64,000 nucleotides of DNA from the NCBI GenBank assembly GCA_963576565.1, contig OY755042.1, positions 11,758,262 through 11,822,261 of the forward strand, given 5' to 3'. The notes below the pieces were generated by a model. That model had not been told where the DNA came from. It saw only the letters and a list, made by a program, of their open reading frames with translations, and made no database searches. The DNA is from Aspidapion aeneum. Its lineage: Eukaryota; Arthropoda; Insecta; Coleoptera; Brentidae. Shown here one piece after another: positions 22,731 to 35,154 of this stretch (its first letter is position 1; each line of letters opens with the position of its first letter). The translations under genes were made by a program, and so were the position numbers.

Positions 22731-23242
22731 GGATAGATAGAAAACTAGATTGTACATAAAATTTTGTAAAATCAGATTCGCCTTTTCCAGACTGCTACAT
22801 TGTTGTCAAGGCTTAAAAATTTTATTTGCGATATTATTGCTGGAATTACCCTGGTATGCACCGTATGATAAACTCGGACATCTTTCTTGTTTATGGTTTT
22901 ATAAACAGAGAAGCACAACGGATTAATCCGAGGAGTTTTACTAAATGCATTGAAAAAGAATGATTTATTTCTTAAATCGAGGCCTAACTGGTTTATTAAG
23001 TTGTTGTCGGCTGGTGTTTGTAGTTTTGTCAAGCGCATTGTTTGAATTTGTTTCAGCCTATTATGTCATTTCTGGCTAATTAAGCATATTTATGATATTC
23101 TTCTTTATGAGAGCGATCTTTAAAATCCATTCCTATAGTAATAAACTGGATCTACAAAATATTAATGAGCAAAATAATGAAATATATGACTTCATGAGCA
23201 TAATTATAATAGTAAATTGATTTATTTATCATAACATAAACC
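22731..23242. other. Stretch with one unplaced minus-strand frame
   Basis: A minus-strand frame of 88 codons (23038-22772) includes NNLINQLGLDLRNKSFFFNA and KTINKKDVRVYHTVH. It is not a family I recognise and has no partner exons. It could be a transposon remnant. Confidence 0.25.
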
Positions 23243-23533
23243 AGGGCTATCAAAATGGACGGGCGACGATCTACAACTTTGTTGACGTCACAGCAAGGGC
23301 TGAATTTCTTTTTGATGGTCCCGTCACGTCACAGCTAATTGTGTCTAAAATATTAAATTTAGAATGAGGGATGATGAATATTTGATTTTTTTTTAAATAA
23401 AGCCGGTTTTGACATTGTTTTTACAATATTCTTGTAAAACAGTTTTTTTTAATGCATGCATAGTAATCCTTAATTTTTTAGAGCCGTTCAATTAGCTCAC
23501 ACAAAACTTAAATTTAAAGCAGAAGCGAATGTG
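23243..23533 (+). repeat. Interspersed repeat family A, copy 2 (5' half only)
   Basis: Matches the first 290 bp of the copy at 8681: AGGGCTATCAAAATGGACGG, ACTTTGTTGACGTCAC, AAATAAAGCCGGTTTT, TTAGCTCACACAAA and GCAGAAGCGAATGTG. It stops at the same internal point where copy 1 continues. Confidence 0.75.
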
Positions 23534-24346
23534 TTCGTTTCTGCGTGAAAAGTAATCTGATCACCTACACCTATTTGTTTATATTCGGCAATTTTTAAAA
23601 CTTATTTATAGGTTTTTACCAAAATTACAACATCAAAAAATTATTTTTTTTCTAGTGTAATTTTGTTTTCAAAAGATTAACACTGGTATTTTTGAATTTT
23701 AAATAAACTTTAATGTAAAAAATTAAAAAATTGAACAAGTTTTACATAAACATAACAAGCAACTGTTTTTACTCTTACTTAGAGTGCAAAGTTCCGTTCA
23801 TTAAGAGACAGATGCTTTAATGTTATTAACAAATGTCTCATTATTTTGAAAATTGAAATGAAATAAAAAGCGGTGATTTTTACTTAATGGAAATTATATT
23901 TTACTGTTCTCCCTGTGTCAGGGTTAACCATATTCCCTAGACTATTTTTGCATTTTTGGATTTTTCTCCTAGTTTCCATTTTGTAAAATTTTTGAGGTTT
24001 TTTAATTTTTGTCCCTGATCTGTCACTTTTTATCCTTAATATATATCCATATCCATGGAATAAAAAGTCACATTTTTATCCCTAAAATGCGATAAATGTA
24101 AACTTTGCAAAAAGAGATTTATTTGTTATAAAAAAACTATAAATCCATTAATAAAAGTTTTATGCCTTAGTAGTAAAATATGTGTATAGTTAATGGTTCT
24201 CCCAGAAAACTAATAAACCCTATGTATCTAATTTAATGGTATAAAATTCCCTTTACACTGTGGTAATAGTTGTCACCAATTTATATAATTAATTTTTATT
24301 GTGGTTTATTTCTAATACGATACGATATAGTTACGGAGTGTCCCAA
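23534..24346. other. AT-rich stretch without a supported gene
   Basis: No repeat partner or exon recognised. Confidence 0.35.
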
Positions 24347-24483
24347 TAGTATATTTCCTAACAAGTACAGAAAGTCTCACTTTTCCGCACGCGATTCCAG
24401 TTGGCCGACCGCTGCATAGCGGAGTTCGGCCACCAATCAAGTGCGAAAAAAAAAACTTTCCGCAAGAGTTAGGAACACTATTT
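24347..24483. mobile_element. Small hairpin-forming MITE
   Basis: AATAGTATATTTCCTAAC on the left pairs with GTTAGGAACACTATT on the right. The centre folds as TTGGCCGACCGC…GCGGAGTTCGGCCACCAA. The nearby GTGCGGAAAAGT words at 26470-26570 may be fragments of the same family. Confidence 0.5.
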
Positions 24484-24733
24484 TTTCTTTGAGCATGTGG
24501 AAAACATAAAAAAACAAAAATTACGAAACTTAATGATAGTCCCTATTTACAAGATCGTTGTCACCACGCAGATAAAGCATTAAAACTTGACAACGGCTTG
24601 ATATGGGCACTTCTTGACAAATATTTGAAAGTTGGCATGTTAAGGACCCCGAAAAAGATACATTTTAAGGTTTTTCGGAGAGCTAGACTAGTGTAGAGTA
24701 CCTGTATGTTGACAAATTTTGATATATTATATC

Positions 24734-25343
24734 AAGGCCAACACAAAAATAGAGGCCACGACCCTGAAAAAATCAGCTGTTCTCCCGGGGCTGAATTTTA
24801 CATTGGGTCTTATGGGAGGTCAGACGTTTTTTTATGATATTTTCAAAATGGCACTACAGATTTCCGCAAAATTTCAGTGAAATATTCTCAGACACCATCC
24901 CGATATTCCACCAAAGGTTTGTAAGAAAGCAACATGATTAAAAGGTTAAAATCTTCAAGATTTAGCATTCCTTATTTTGAATTCAAATTACCCGCCATGT
25001 ACCACATGCTAACTGTTATATTTGACATGTATTTGACTTTGTCATCTGTGATTGTCACTTTCGCTTCTGCTTGAAACCTAATTTTTGTGTGACCTAATGA
25101 AGCGGCTATGAATAATTAAGGATTACTATACATTAAAAAAAAATTGTTCTGCCAGAATAAAGTAAAAACAATCTCAAAAACGGCTTTATTTTTAAAAAAA
25201 TCAAATTTTCGTGAACCGTCATTCCAACTTCAATATTTTAAAGACAATCAGCTGTGTCGTAACGTGACCATCAAACAAAAAATCAGCCCCGGATGTGACG
25301 TCAACAAAGTGGAGGATCGTGGCCCGTCTGTTTTGATAGCCCT
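24734..25343 (-). repeat. Interspersed repeat family A, copy 3 (inverted, full length)
   Basis: Reverse-complement counterpart of 8681-9280: it starts AAGGCCAACACAAAAATAGA and ends TTTTGATAGCCCT. Landmarks CAGCTGTTCTCCCGG, AAATATTCTCAGACACC, CATGTATTTGACTTTG and TGACGTCAACAAAGT are all present in the expected reversed order. Frames at 25144-25563 and 25248-25487 overlap it and are not genes. Confidence 0.8.
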
Positions 25344-26872
25344 GATTATATTAATACATCCAAATAAGTCAACATACAGGGACTCTAGACTAGTGGACGT
25401 CAGGAGCGAGACGGGGAAAATGCCGCCCTGCCCCCCTTTTGTCCTCACCAATGAAAGTTTTTTTGTGTTATTCGTATACTTACACAAATGTTGCCAGCGA
25501 GTGACAAAAGTGATTTACACGAAAAACAAAGTAATAATCGTAAAAATAATGATTTTATCATAAAAAAGTAAAATAAATATTTTTTAATCGTGTTTTTAAT
25601 ACTTCCCCTTCTTTTTTTCAATATTAGGACATTCAACTTTTTTAGGCTAAACCTTGCGTTTTTGAAAAAATGCACTTTTTAAAGGTTTAGTTTTTACTCG
25701 ATATCTCTTAAGAGCTTAAAATTGTTAATATCTAAATAATTTGGTTTAAAAAAAATCGGTTTAGTTTTTTAAAAAACCCATTAAAATTTGGCAATGACAA
25801 AGAGGGGTGACATTGAAAAGTCACATTTTATGAAGTCGTTTTGTTATTGAAGTGCTGGACACCCGAACAAATGCTCCAATATAATATAAGATAACGAATC
25901 GTGTCAAAACTTTTTAGGTCACTTGTAAATTGAGTCTTTATATTGTCGAAAACCTACAACAGTTAAATGCAACGTTTCAACAAATTTATGCCAATAGCAC
26001 ATTTCAATGTATTTTGCAAATTGTCAATGTTTAAAAGCGTGCCAACTTTTGTGGCTCTGCGTTAGGTTTAGCTCGCACTGGTTATGTACAGTGCCATCAT
26101 TTATACCTGCAGACACATCTGCAGCGCTTATCTTTTAGCTAAAATTTGCAAACAAAAAACCGATAAAATAAGATTGCCTAAGAATTCTTTGGGCACAAAA
26201 TATTTTTCCCAACGTCAAAAATGAACCAAGTAATTTTCATGTCCTTCATTTTCTTAAATTTTTCAACCCTTTCTTAAAACTTTTTGCTACATTGTCTTTA
26301 ACTAGGTACAAAAGAAATCACAAAATTTATTTTATTCGTTTTTGAGATATTAAGCCTCAAAATAAGTTGTCTTAGTAACTTAGATACATGTTCAAACTTT
26401 GAATCAAAAGTAAGTGTGGAGGGCACCGCGTGGCTGGACCGGCCGCACCTCCGCTTCACCCATTACGACGGCCCTGCGGAGAGTGCGGAAAAGTAGTGCG
26501 GAAAAGTACTTTTCTGCAAGCATTGCCGAAATCAAAACTAAAATGCGTGCGGAAAAGTGACAGTTTCCGCACGCTCATAAAAGCATTCGATAATACAAAT
26601 AAATTATATGATCAGAATCTTAAGCAGGGTTTACACATGCATGCATGGATTCGTCAGTACTTTGACATGCGAATTCGCATTCCTGCGATTTTCTGACGGC
26701 AGTCAATTTAACTCTAGAAAGGCAAAAATATAAACTATATATGGAAAGAATTTATACGGATTTTAAAATAAATATTATTAGTTACATATTAAAAACTAAT
26801 ACTATAAAATTTTTGGTAATTTAACGTTTTAAACAATCATTTTTTGTGTTTTAATTTTAATTAATAGAAATA
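25344..26872. other. Stretch without a supported gene
   Basis: Holds a GC-richer patch at 26420-26580 with repeated GTGCGGAAAAGT words, giving a chance frame (26430-26696). Otherwise AT-rich with no exon or element end. Confidence 0.35.
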
Positions 26873-27145
26873 CAGCCAGGCTATAATTGTGCCAGGCACT
26901 ATTTTGACACATTCACATTGAAAACTGACAGTTGATCCTTCAAAATTGATATACCAAAGTCGAATTTAAAACTTTCGTCGTTTATTTTCAATTAATAAAA
27001 GAAGGCACTATTTATTCCGGTTCATATAGTAAACAAAGGCCGTGTGTTGAAAGATCACAGCTGATATTACAATGTGAAGGTGTCAAAATTGTGCCTGCTA
27101 CTATTATAGCCTGGCTTTATTTCAATAATTCTCTATTATCAAAAT
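26873..27145. mobile_element. MITE family B, copy 4
   Basis: Left AGCCAGGCTATAATTGTGCC, right TATAGCCTGGCTTTATTTCA, with core GACAGTTGATCCTTCAAAAT, ATATACCAAAGTCGAATTTA and ACAAAGGCCGTGTGTTG. Confidence 0.7.
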
Positions 27146-28184
27146 TATCACCATAATATAAATCTACTAATTACTTTTGAGCAATATACATATTTTATAA
27201 TTAGAAACTTTATTAATTTTATCGGCCTTTAATTTAATAATTTTAATTTTTTTGTGAGAACCATAACACTAAAGTATCCTTATCTTTACGACTGACTGCT
27301 GAGTAGAGATTATTTTTATGAGAATTTACCTTAATTTAAAGAGTTTGTCCATAAAATCATTGATAATGAGAAAAACCTAATTTAATGACTATTTTAATTG
27401 CTTTTCCAGAAAGGCCATGGAAGAACAATTATTTTGGACTTTCGTATCCATACATAAAAGCGAGTATAAAGTATAGAAGAGTAGTAATGGGTCAGGGGCG
27501 GCGTTAAAATCCTAATTTAGAAGCAGTTTTACATCTTTACCCAACGAATTTTTAATGCGAATCCTGTAGAAAACTATTAAACCCAGCTGTACCAGCCCTA
27601 TTTCCCCAACTATATACGTATGAAATGGGGGTAAAAGCATGAAAATTTGTACACATATTCTGTGGAAAAATACAACATTTTTGACCCGTAGCACCCTTAT
27701 TTTGCTACACTTGGAAGTGGTGGAGGAAATTTAAAAAAAAATTGCGGAAAAAAATTGACAAAAAGTTATAACCATATAGTCAAGATTGTACTCGTTTTTA
27801 TATAACTTGCATTCAATGATTTAAAAAAAAATGGGTTTAACCTCATATTTTTAATGCAGTGTCTAAAATTATGGCAATTTGTGGATTTGGGTTGCCTTGG
27901 GCTAAAAAAGATTATTATAGGCTTATGGACCGCTGGCGCTAGATAAATTTTAGTGCAATTTTTATAAAAAAATAGTACCTATTTGGCCCTGTATAAAAAA
28001 AAATGGATTCATGACGGATCATTAGCACACTCCACATTATATTAACCTTGAAAACAGTTATTTGAAAGTATTTTCAAAAAACGCGCGCTACTATATTCCG
28101 AAATATTGATGCGACGCTCCGTTTTTAACTGCGAAAAAACTGGTCATTGGCATTGATGAATTTTGACTAAAATCTAATCAGCTC
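27146..28184. other. Stretch without a supported gene
   Basis: No exon or complete element. A minus-strand frame at 27512-27694 has no recognisable content. Confidence 0.35.
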
Positions 28185-28269
28185 GTTGCAGTATCGAGTA
28201 CTACTGTACCTGAAAATTTCATGTAAATCGGTTAAGCGGTTTAGGAGCTATCGCGTTACGGACAGATAT

Positions 28270-28338
<69 letters not shown>

Positions 28339-28345
28339 GACATCA
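28185..28345 (+). repeat. Microsatellite-associated repeat ending in (CA)n
   Basis: The phrase AATTTCATGTAAATCGGTTA, then AGCGGTTTAGGAGCTATCGCG and GACAGATATACATA, leads directly into a CA run of about 60 bp (28274-28334) and then GACAGACATCACG. The same lead-in phrase precedes other simple repeats at 29090 and 47280. Confidence 0.8.
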
Positions 28346-31240
28346 CGACGATATTGCTAGGGTAGGTCAAAATACACCTAAATAACACATTTTCGGCGTT
28401 ATGTCATTTTTTTTCGTCGAAAACAATACCTTCTTTAGCCATTGCTATGCGGCCTAGGAAGGTAAACATTTTGGGAAATCGTCAATTTTGCATGTCCATA
28501 TTGGCGAATTAAATGGTACTTTCTTTCCTACTCTTTTATACCTTTCATTATTAATAATAAACTTTATATTGATATATATGCAACGATTTGTTTAAAAGTT
28601 ATGATTTCGGTTAGTCTCTAAATTTAAAAGCAACCAAAGTAACGGTGAATTTTTTACAACGACTTTTAAAGCTAGATATTTTAATTTGGTAATTGGCGAC
28701 TTAATAAAATCACCAAATACTTTGTTATATCTTATTTATTGCGAATTTATTACTTTAAACCATGGAAAAATTTATTTATTTATATATATATATTAGTTAA
28801 GTACGTGACACAACTTTAAGTTTATAATTTTTAAAGTTTTTTATAGGGTGGGGGGAATGACAGGATGAGCGATTGCTGGGAGCAGGGAGGACTACAAAGT
28901 AATTATAGCAAATTAGAGGACATTTGCAATGGGTTATCAAAGGCAATTCAATAAAATCGCCTGAGAGTTCGGTAATTTGTATGTCTTAAAGCTGACATCA
29001 TGTGACAAAATGGCGTCTGACGACCGCCATATTGACTCCTATTTAAAAAAATATAGCCAATAGCACCTTTGTGATCAGTAGCAATTCAACGACACATTTT
29101 TCATCAAAATCGGTTCAGCCGTTTAGCCTCTAGCGCGACACAAATATACATATTTACATACATAGTTACATACATACATATCCCAATCGAAAACATTACC
29201 CTTACATTACCCTTACATTCCATTCGCCGTGTTGAAGTTGGGTAAAAAAGAAAAAAAACTTATTATTAATTAAACCAATAACCCCTAGACTCTTGCAAGG
29301 CATTCTTATACATCGTTGTAGTTTGGTAATTTTTTAACAAAGTATTTTTTTAAATGTTTGTGCATTTTATCAATCTTGGGGCTAATTAATCTGAATATCT
29401 TCTTTTATCTACGCGTATAATATTTTTTGTAAACAAATTATATTTTTCCCAACTTTAAGTCTGGGTAAGCCACTGTTAAGGGTTTTTTCGTTCTTTTTAA
29501 GTGTCCAGCAATTTTAACTTTACCGTCTAGACAAACTTCTCATTATTTTCGGTTCCAAGAGATAAAATTTTGTGTTTTTTATGGCTACAAGAGATTTGTA
29601 TTAGACAGGTAATAGTGGCTTCAAACAGAACAAAGAGCCTTTTCTTTTAAAACACAAAATAAAAAGGTACAGTTTATCTTATCTTGTAGGTAAAATACGA
29701 AGAGCTTGAATCAAATAAAATATTTTTGACTTTTTTTGTCAAAATTTTCTATGAATTTGAATACAACATTCATTAATCAAAACATGTATTATTTTTTGTG
29801 ACTTTCAACTGTTTCGGAAAAAATGTTTTAGAAAATAATGGACATTTCCAATTCAAGTTTTTCGGAGATTGTAACGGCTCTCGTGCAATAAATAAAATTC
29901 ACATTTTTTTTTAAATTTAACTGAGACTTTCTATCGATCGTCCCCAGTGTCTCAAACTTAAAGTAAAGCTATCAGCACTAGAAATCAACTCACCTGGTCA
30001 CCCTTTAGCTATAAATATATATTTGGGATATATTGTCATTTGTATTCATATTACTACAATTTTATTGAGCTTTTTATATTTTGTAGAAACATTATAGTTA
30101 TTTGTTATTTCGTTTGAAAGTAATACAGTTACATAAATTTTATAGGATGTATCTTCATAAATCTCAGCCCCCCTTTATGCATAAAGGTTTTTTCGCACTT
30201 TAGCTATGAAGTTTATCTCCTGGATAAAAAGTGACGGGTAAGCGAAAAACAGTAAAAAATCTGGATGAAAAGTGATATATCAGGGATGAAACCTTAGAGT
30301 AATAAAATATAGATGAAACGTAATAATCGAGTTGAAAAGTATAACACATAACAAATAAAACGTAAAAATCCTAACAATTTTTTTTAGGTAGAAAAAAATC
30401 GGACAAAAAGTTAAAAAGTGGAAAATATTGTGTAAATACCTCGTGTTTTTTATCCCCGGACAAATGGTTCGCATCGGAATAAAAATTTCACTTTTATCCC
30501 TTGGCATTTAGGAAATGATATATGAAAATTTTCTAAACTTTTGTAATTTTAAAATATGTCCAATTTGCTAGCTGACAATAAATATGTAAAATTTTTAGGT
30601 TCTTTGATTCTTTCTAACTTAAACAATTCTAAGCTGTGTCCCAGGCCCAGCAGGCTCAAAGCCTTAATACATCTATGGCTACGGCAAGAGTTGTTTGGCT
30701 TTCATGGTTTACCCAAAGAGTCGATTATATTAAATGTCACATTTCCTTATTGAAAAAGAAAAAACACGTCAATTGAACCGATCTATAAAAGTAAAGTAGA
30801 GTGGATTATGTTTAATTTTGCATTACATTAGAATGGTTACATACTTTTCACAAAACCAGCCAACCATGATGCATATACATCTTATTATGGATACACGTAA
30901 GTCTGTCATAAAAATATGTAACACCGAAAAAAAAGACTTTTATCCCAAGTGAAATTTTAATTGTCCCAACTTTAAAATAAACCCTAGCTTAGAAATTATA
31001 AGCACGACTTGCATACAGATTCAGCTTAAGATTCTCTACGAATCACATAAAATAGAGTGGTAGATCCAAAGGGAAAAGGGAACAGGGAGGCGAGCCACGA
31101 AAACATCGAAAAAAGTTTTGTCAAAACCTAAAATGATCAAAAAAAAATGTTGGACCGTATTTGGGTCGAAAATAAAACAATCGAAACTGCAAACAGTTTA
31201 CATTTGAAATCGGTTAGAGATACTTACTAACCGAAACGTC
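28346..31240. other. AT-rich stretch without a supported gene
   Basis: Contains a second copy of the microsatellite lead-in (TTCATCAAAATCGGTTCAGC at about 29098), followed by degenerate TACATACATA repeats (29140-29180). No exon with both splice sites was found. Frames at 30280-30507 and 30556-30753 show no family resemblance. Confidence 0.35.
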
Positions 31241-31256
31241 GTGTTTAAAAAAGACA

Positions 31257-31487
31257 ATGGAAACTGTGTGTTTGATATTTAAAAAGTTCCAGGGGTTTCA
31301 GAAAGAAAATCAATATGACTTAAGGCACAATAATCTGCCCTTTCCAATGCCCAGGTCTACACTAACAAAAAATTCAATAATTTACGAAAGTGTAAAAAAT
31401 TTTAAAAGCTTACCGGAAGACATAAGCAACATCAGGGAATATTTTACCTTTCGTGCAAGAGAGTTGGTTTCCAAGGCATTTTACTAA
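31257..31487 (+). pseudogene. C-terminal tail of a LINE reverse transcriptase
   Basis: The frame ends in YDLRHNNLPFPMPRSTL…KNSIIYESVKNFKSLPEDI…YFTFRARELVSKAFY, then TAA at 31485-31487. The pattern Y(N/D)LR…P..R……S….G…(W/F)N.LP.(D/E)I……F+..L is the familiar C-terminal tail of CR1/Jockey-like LINE proteins. The upstream reverse-transcriptase core is absent, so this is a 5'-truncated copy. Its 3' UTR continues after three later insertions to about 33304. Confidence 0.7.
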
Positions 31488-31865
31488 GGTCACTCATCGT
31501 CAAGCAAGCTTTACAGGTAGCGAAGCTAACGTCAGGGTTTCTATTTTTTGGTTATAATTTTTGGCATGTTTTCCTCGTTTTCGCATTGGCGGCTCGTTGT
31601 TATTTTAAAAATGTGGTTTTAACACAGTCTAAAGATCTATTTAATATTGATACTGTTTCAAGATAGTTTGCAGCATAACTTTTTAATTCTAATTACATTA
31701 ATATGTATAGTTTAGGTACCTTTATACTGTGTAAAACAACATCTTCAAAATAAAACAGAACCGCCAATGAAACCGAGGAAAACATGTCAAAAATAATAAC
31801 CAAAAAATAGAAACCCTGACGTTAGCTTCGCTACCTGTAAAGCTTGCTTGACGATGAGTGACCTT
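31488..31865. mobile_element. MITE with very long inverted arms, inserted at the LINE stop codon
   Basis: GGTCACTCATCGTCAAGCAA and further inward GCTTTACAGGTAGCGAAGC, CTAACGTCAGGGTTTCTA and TTGGTTATAAT are mirrored in order at the right, ending GATGAGTGACC. Arms of about 100 bp match closely. Flanks are TAA on the left and TTA on the right. Either a TA target with AGGTCAC ends or a mutated three-base target fits. Confidence 0.75.
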
Positions 31866-32180
31866 ACATTTTACAGCTTGCAGGAATTTTATAATGACTA
31901 ATTGGATTATTCTATGATTTAATAATTATTTTATGGTGTAATTTATTGTTCTGTTTTGCTTGGTCTTTATTTGTTTGATTGTTGTTTTTGCTTAAGTTTT
32001 ATGTCGACATTATTTTATTTTGTTAGTTAATTACTTAAAACTTTAAATATATAATTATTTCTTAAATTTTTGTAGATTTGTTTGTTTTATTATTTATTTA
32101 AATTTTTATTCTTTGATGACTCTGACTTATGTTTATATAAATATAACTAATTTTTAAACTTTAAAACTTAAAATATTAAC

Positions 32181-32806
32181 CAGGGGCGGCTAGTGCATAA
32201 GGGCTGCAGAGCTGCAGAACCCCCAAAATTTTCACATTATTTGACTATTTTTCAGCCGCTGCTATTTTTCTAATATAATTATTTTATTTCTAAAATTATT
32301 GGAATAGCAGTATATTTTCGGTCCGGTGTTGGTATAGTAGGCCTTCAAATCGCGTACGTGTGTTGAGTATGACGCCGCGCGCCGTCGCCGAAGGTCGCAT
32401 TTCACAGTCGGTCAAATGAAGTTATTGGCATTTTTGCGCTGCTAAATTGCAACACAACGTAGCTGGGCGGTTCGGTGTGCTCGGCTAGGAACCCCTTCCT
32501 TCGCCCCGCACCGCACTTGCTCATGGGTTTGAATAGCGAAATCTAGGCAAAAATAGAGCTGCAAAACTTGCAGTTCCAGTACAATTCCAGGCGGGCGGGC
32601 TCAGCGTTGCGTGTTTGCGGGCGCATTTATTTATTTAGAAAACATTGGTGAGTACATATTATGCTAAGGTAGTGAATGTGAATTAAATTTTGGCAATTTT
32701 TTACTTTTTATAATAGACACGTGATCTGGAGACTGTAAAAGAAGGGCATTTTTTATACCCTATCGGCAGAACTCACAAACTTTACTGTCGTCACGAGCCG
32801 CCACTG
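32181..32806. mobile_element. hAT-type non-autonomous element, perfect 8-bp target duplication
   Basis: Starts CAGGGGCGGCTAGTGC and ends CGAGCCGCCACTG, flanked exactly by ATATTAAC (32173-32180 and 32807-32814). The GC-rich interior (GACGCCGCGCGCCGTCGCCG, GGCGGGCGGGC) contrasts with the surrounding DNA. No transposase frame. Confidence 0.85.
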
Positions 32807-32957
32807 ATATTAACCGTCAAACAGTGATACATTTATTTATTTTTTTAAAATTTAATCCATTTTATTAGTTGTCTTTTTTACTCTGTATTGTTTTGATTTA
32901 TTTGTTTAAGTACCTGCATAGTATTTTTTTTTAATATTTTGTTTTTGAATTTAGATA

Positions 32958-33122
32958 CAGTTAAGTTTGCATATATATATAGCGAACCCGTTTATAATGA
33001 ACACTCGTTTATAGCAAACTCCGTTCAAAATACACAAAAAATATGTCTTCTTATAGTAAACCTCGGATATAGCGAATCAGTTTCCATGCAATCTTTGAGT
33101 TCACTATATCCGGACTTTACTG
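32958..33122. mobile_element. Pogo/Tigger-type MITE, diverged copy
   Basis: Starts CAGTTAAGTTTGCATATATA and ends ACTATATCCGGACTTTACTG with TA at both sides (32956-32957, 33123-33124). The interior reads TATAGCGAAC/TATAGCAAAC, a variant of the TATAACTCGAAC pattern at 16750. The frame 32939-33190 is a read-through of this MITE. Confidence 0.7.
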
Positions 33123-33304
33123 TATCAATTTTTAGATATATGTTGCTACAAAATCAATATACATTTATTTTAAAAGAAAAGTATCACTAGATTTGGATTA
33201 GATTGAGAGTGTAGAGTCAAATGTAGATATATTTTTTTTTGCATTGTCAATAATTTTGTTTGAAGTTTTGACAATAAAGCTTATTTGATTTGGTTTGATT
33301 TGAA

Positions 33305-34885
33305 ATTTTATTTCTACTCAATCATTGTCATTGAGTTTCAAACACAAACCGAAGATGTTTATTGGCGGAGACGATGAATTATAAATAAGAACCGCTAATG
33401 TCTAGCAACACAGCTTTTTTATATTAATTTTTTTGATTTTTACAACAGAATGTTTCCCTCTTTGAATATCTTTATGAATTATTCGTGTTAAGCTTGGTCA
33501 AATTCTTTCTCAAAATAAGTGAATCAAACCTACACATCTTGGTAACTAAGACATACCATGAGAATGATAAATAAATATAATTTTTGCCCAGAGTAGTGCA
33601 AGGCAAAAAGCGGAGAAAAAAAAATTTGTGGCGGAAAAAATTATTTTCCATTCTCCATTACGACAAGATTATTTAGGGTCAGAATTTCCATCATGATCAT
33701 TGATCATCTATTCGCAATGGACTGGCCCCAAGAAGAAATCTTCGATAACAACAGGCAATTGGCTTTTAAAGTACCTAAGTATTTTAGGCAAAGGCACGTG
33801 ATTTTCCTGGTGAGCAAAATGTAATGGATATGTCTGCTGGCTGGACTGTAGTATCATTTCGCATTTCCTTGAGAAAATAAATGGGCTCATTCTCAGAAGT
33901 TCAAGAATTGCAGCAATCGATCACCTTGACGGATATTGTAGTCCAAACTATAATTATAGTATCAAGCTTTTTTAATATATCTTCCCCAGAATGGCCATCT
34001 GCGTAAAAAATGCGCGTAAGGCCCCCCACCACCTAAATTATTAATGTCTTTGCCTGTTCATCATCATTCATTCAGATAAAAAAAACATAACATAATAAAA
34101 ATTATAAAACAACAGTATTTTTTATTTGTTAAGTTATAAAACCCACGAAATTTTGATCAAGTATTTGAAAAATCGTGTTCGCCCTTGCTCCGAAGGCGAG
34201 CAATCCCGAAGTGCTCGGAGAGAGATTCGTGACGTTACCGCTCTACCCGCGAGTGACGTCCGAGCAGTGAAGCCGAAATCGCTATAAGTGTCTAAAAACA
34301 TGTCAAACTATTTAACGGATTTTTTTAAAGTGTTTTTTATTATTTTAAGTATAAGAAATATTTTTGCGTTTTATGCACACCACTATTTTTTTTTAAATAT
34401 GGCAGAATTAACTCTGATTTTTAAACTCTGAAGTAAAGTTTGAATATTTTATTTTTGAGAAACAAATCTTAATCAATAATGCTGACAGTAGTGTGGCAGA
34501 ATATCCTCTAAGCATTACTCATGTCCCCCTACATTTTCCTTCAATTTCAAAAAAACTCATATCATACTTATTCATTATTGTTTCGGTTTTGCAATGAACC
34601 GAACCGAACCGATCGGAATATTTTTAACGATCAACGATTTTATATAAAATATGTTGAACTCTAAAAAAAACTTGAAACTCGGGAGTCCCTCTTCTATAAG
34701 ATCGCATCATTAATATTTTTCGATCTTAAATAATCATCACATTTCAATATTATTTCTTAATTAATTTTTCAGTTTGGAAAGGTACGATTTCGCGTGCGTT
34801 CATATACCCTTCAAATGAAAGCGAAGAACTTGTCTAAATACAGTCCATTAGGTAATCCAAATTTTCTGAGCTATCGGAGTGAGAC
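33305..34885. other. Stretch without a supported gene, with one GC-rich patch
   Basis: A GC-rich patch at 34170-34285 (GCTCCGAAGGCGAGCAATCC, GAGTGACGTCCGAGC) stands out but has stops in the frames checked and no splice pair. The rest is AT-rich. Confidence 0.35.
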
Positions 34886-35154
34886 AGTAGATGCTTATTG
34901 GAATAAAACCTGACCTTATTTTAAAATCGACCGTATGGTGACAGATTTACATATAAAAAGCAGCTGCTTTCCTTCAAAATTCGGCCTTTGTGTATTTAAA
35001 AACCGGATTTATTAGTGTCGGTATTTATTAAATGAAAGTTCGTGATTTTTTGGTATGTCAATTTTGAGAGGTCAGCTGTTAGTTTTCTGTGTAAATGTGT
35101 CAGAATAAAGTCGACCTAAAAATAAAGTCAGGTTTTATTCCAATAAGTCACTAA
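34886..35154. mobile_element. MITE family B, copy 5 (most diverged)
   Basis: Left CTTATTGGAATAAAACCTGA and right TCAGGTTTTATTCCAATAAG are nearly perfect mirror images. The core shares TTCAAAATTCGGCCTTTGTG, ATGTCAATTTTGAGAGGTC and AGCTGTTAG with the other copies. Confidence 0.7.

Larger units (their letters stand above)
31866..33304 (+). mobile_element. 3' untranslated end of the LINE, with nested insertions
   Basis: T-rich sequence continues from the LINE stop and ends in GACAATAAAGC (AATAAA at about 33262) followed by repeats of TTGATTTGGTTTGATTTG, as at the 3' ends of CR1/Jockey-type LINEs. The hAT element 32181-32806 and the pogo-like MITE 32958-33122 interrupt it. Confidence 0.55.

Noticed and set aside
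25144..25563. 139-codon plus-strand frame
   Set aside because: It starts inside inverted repeat copy A and the frame is not conserved in the other copies.
26430..26696. 88-codon frame with CGECGK-like start
   Set aside because: It falls in repeated GTGCGGAAAAGT words, resembles no zinc-finger spacing and has no splice context.
29990..30035. CAG|GTGAGT donor-like site on the minus strand
   Set aside because: The upstream exon would be only about 15 bp before an acceptor and gives no recognisable sequence.
32939..33190. 83-codon frame
   Set aside because: It is a read-through of a pogo-like MITE.
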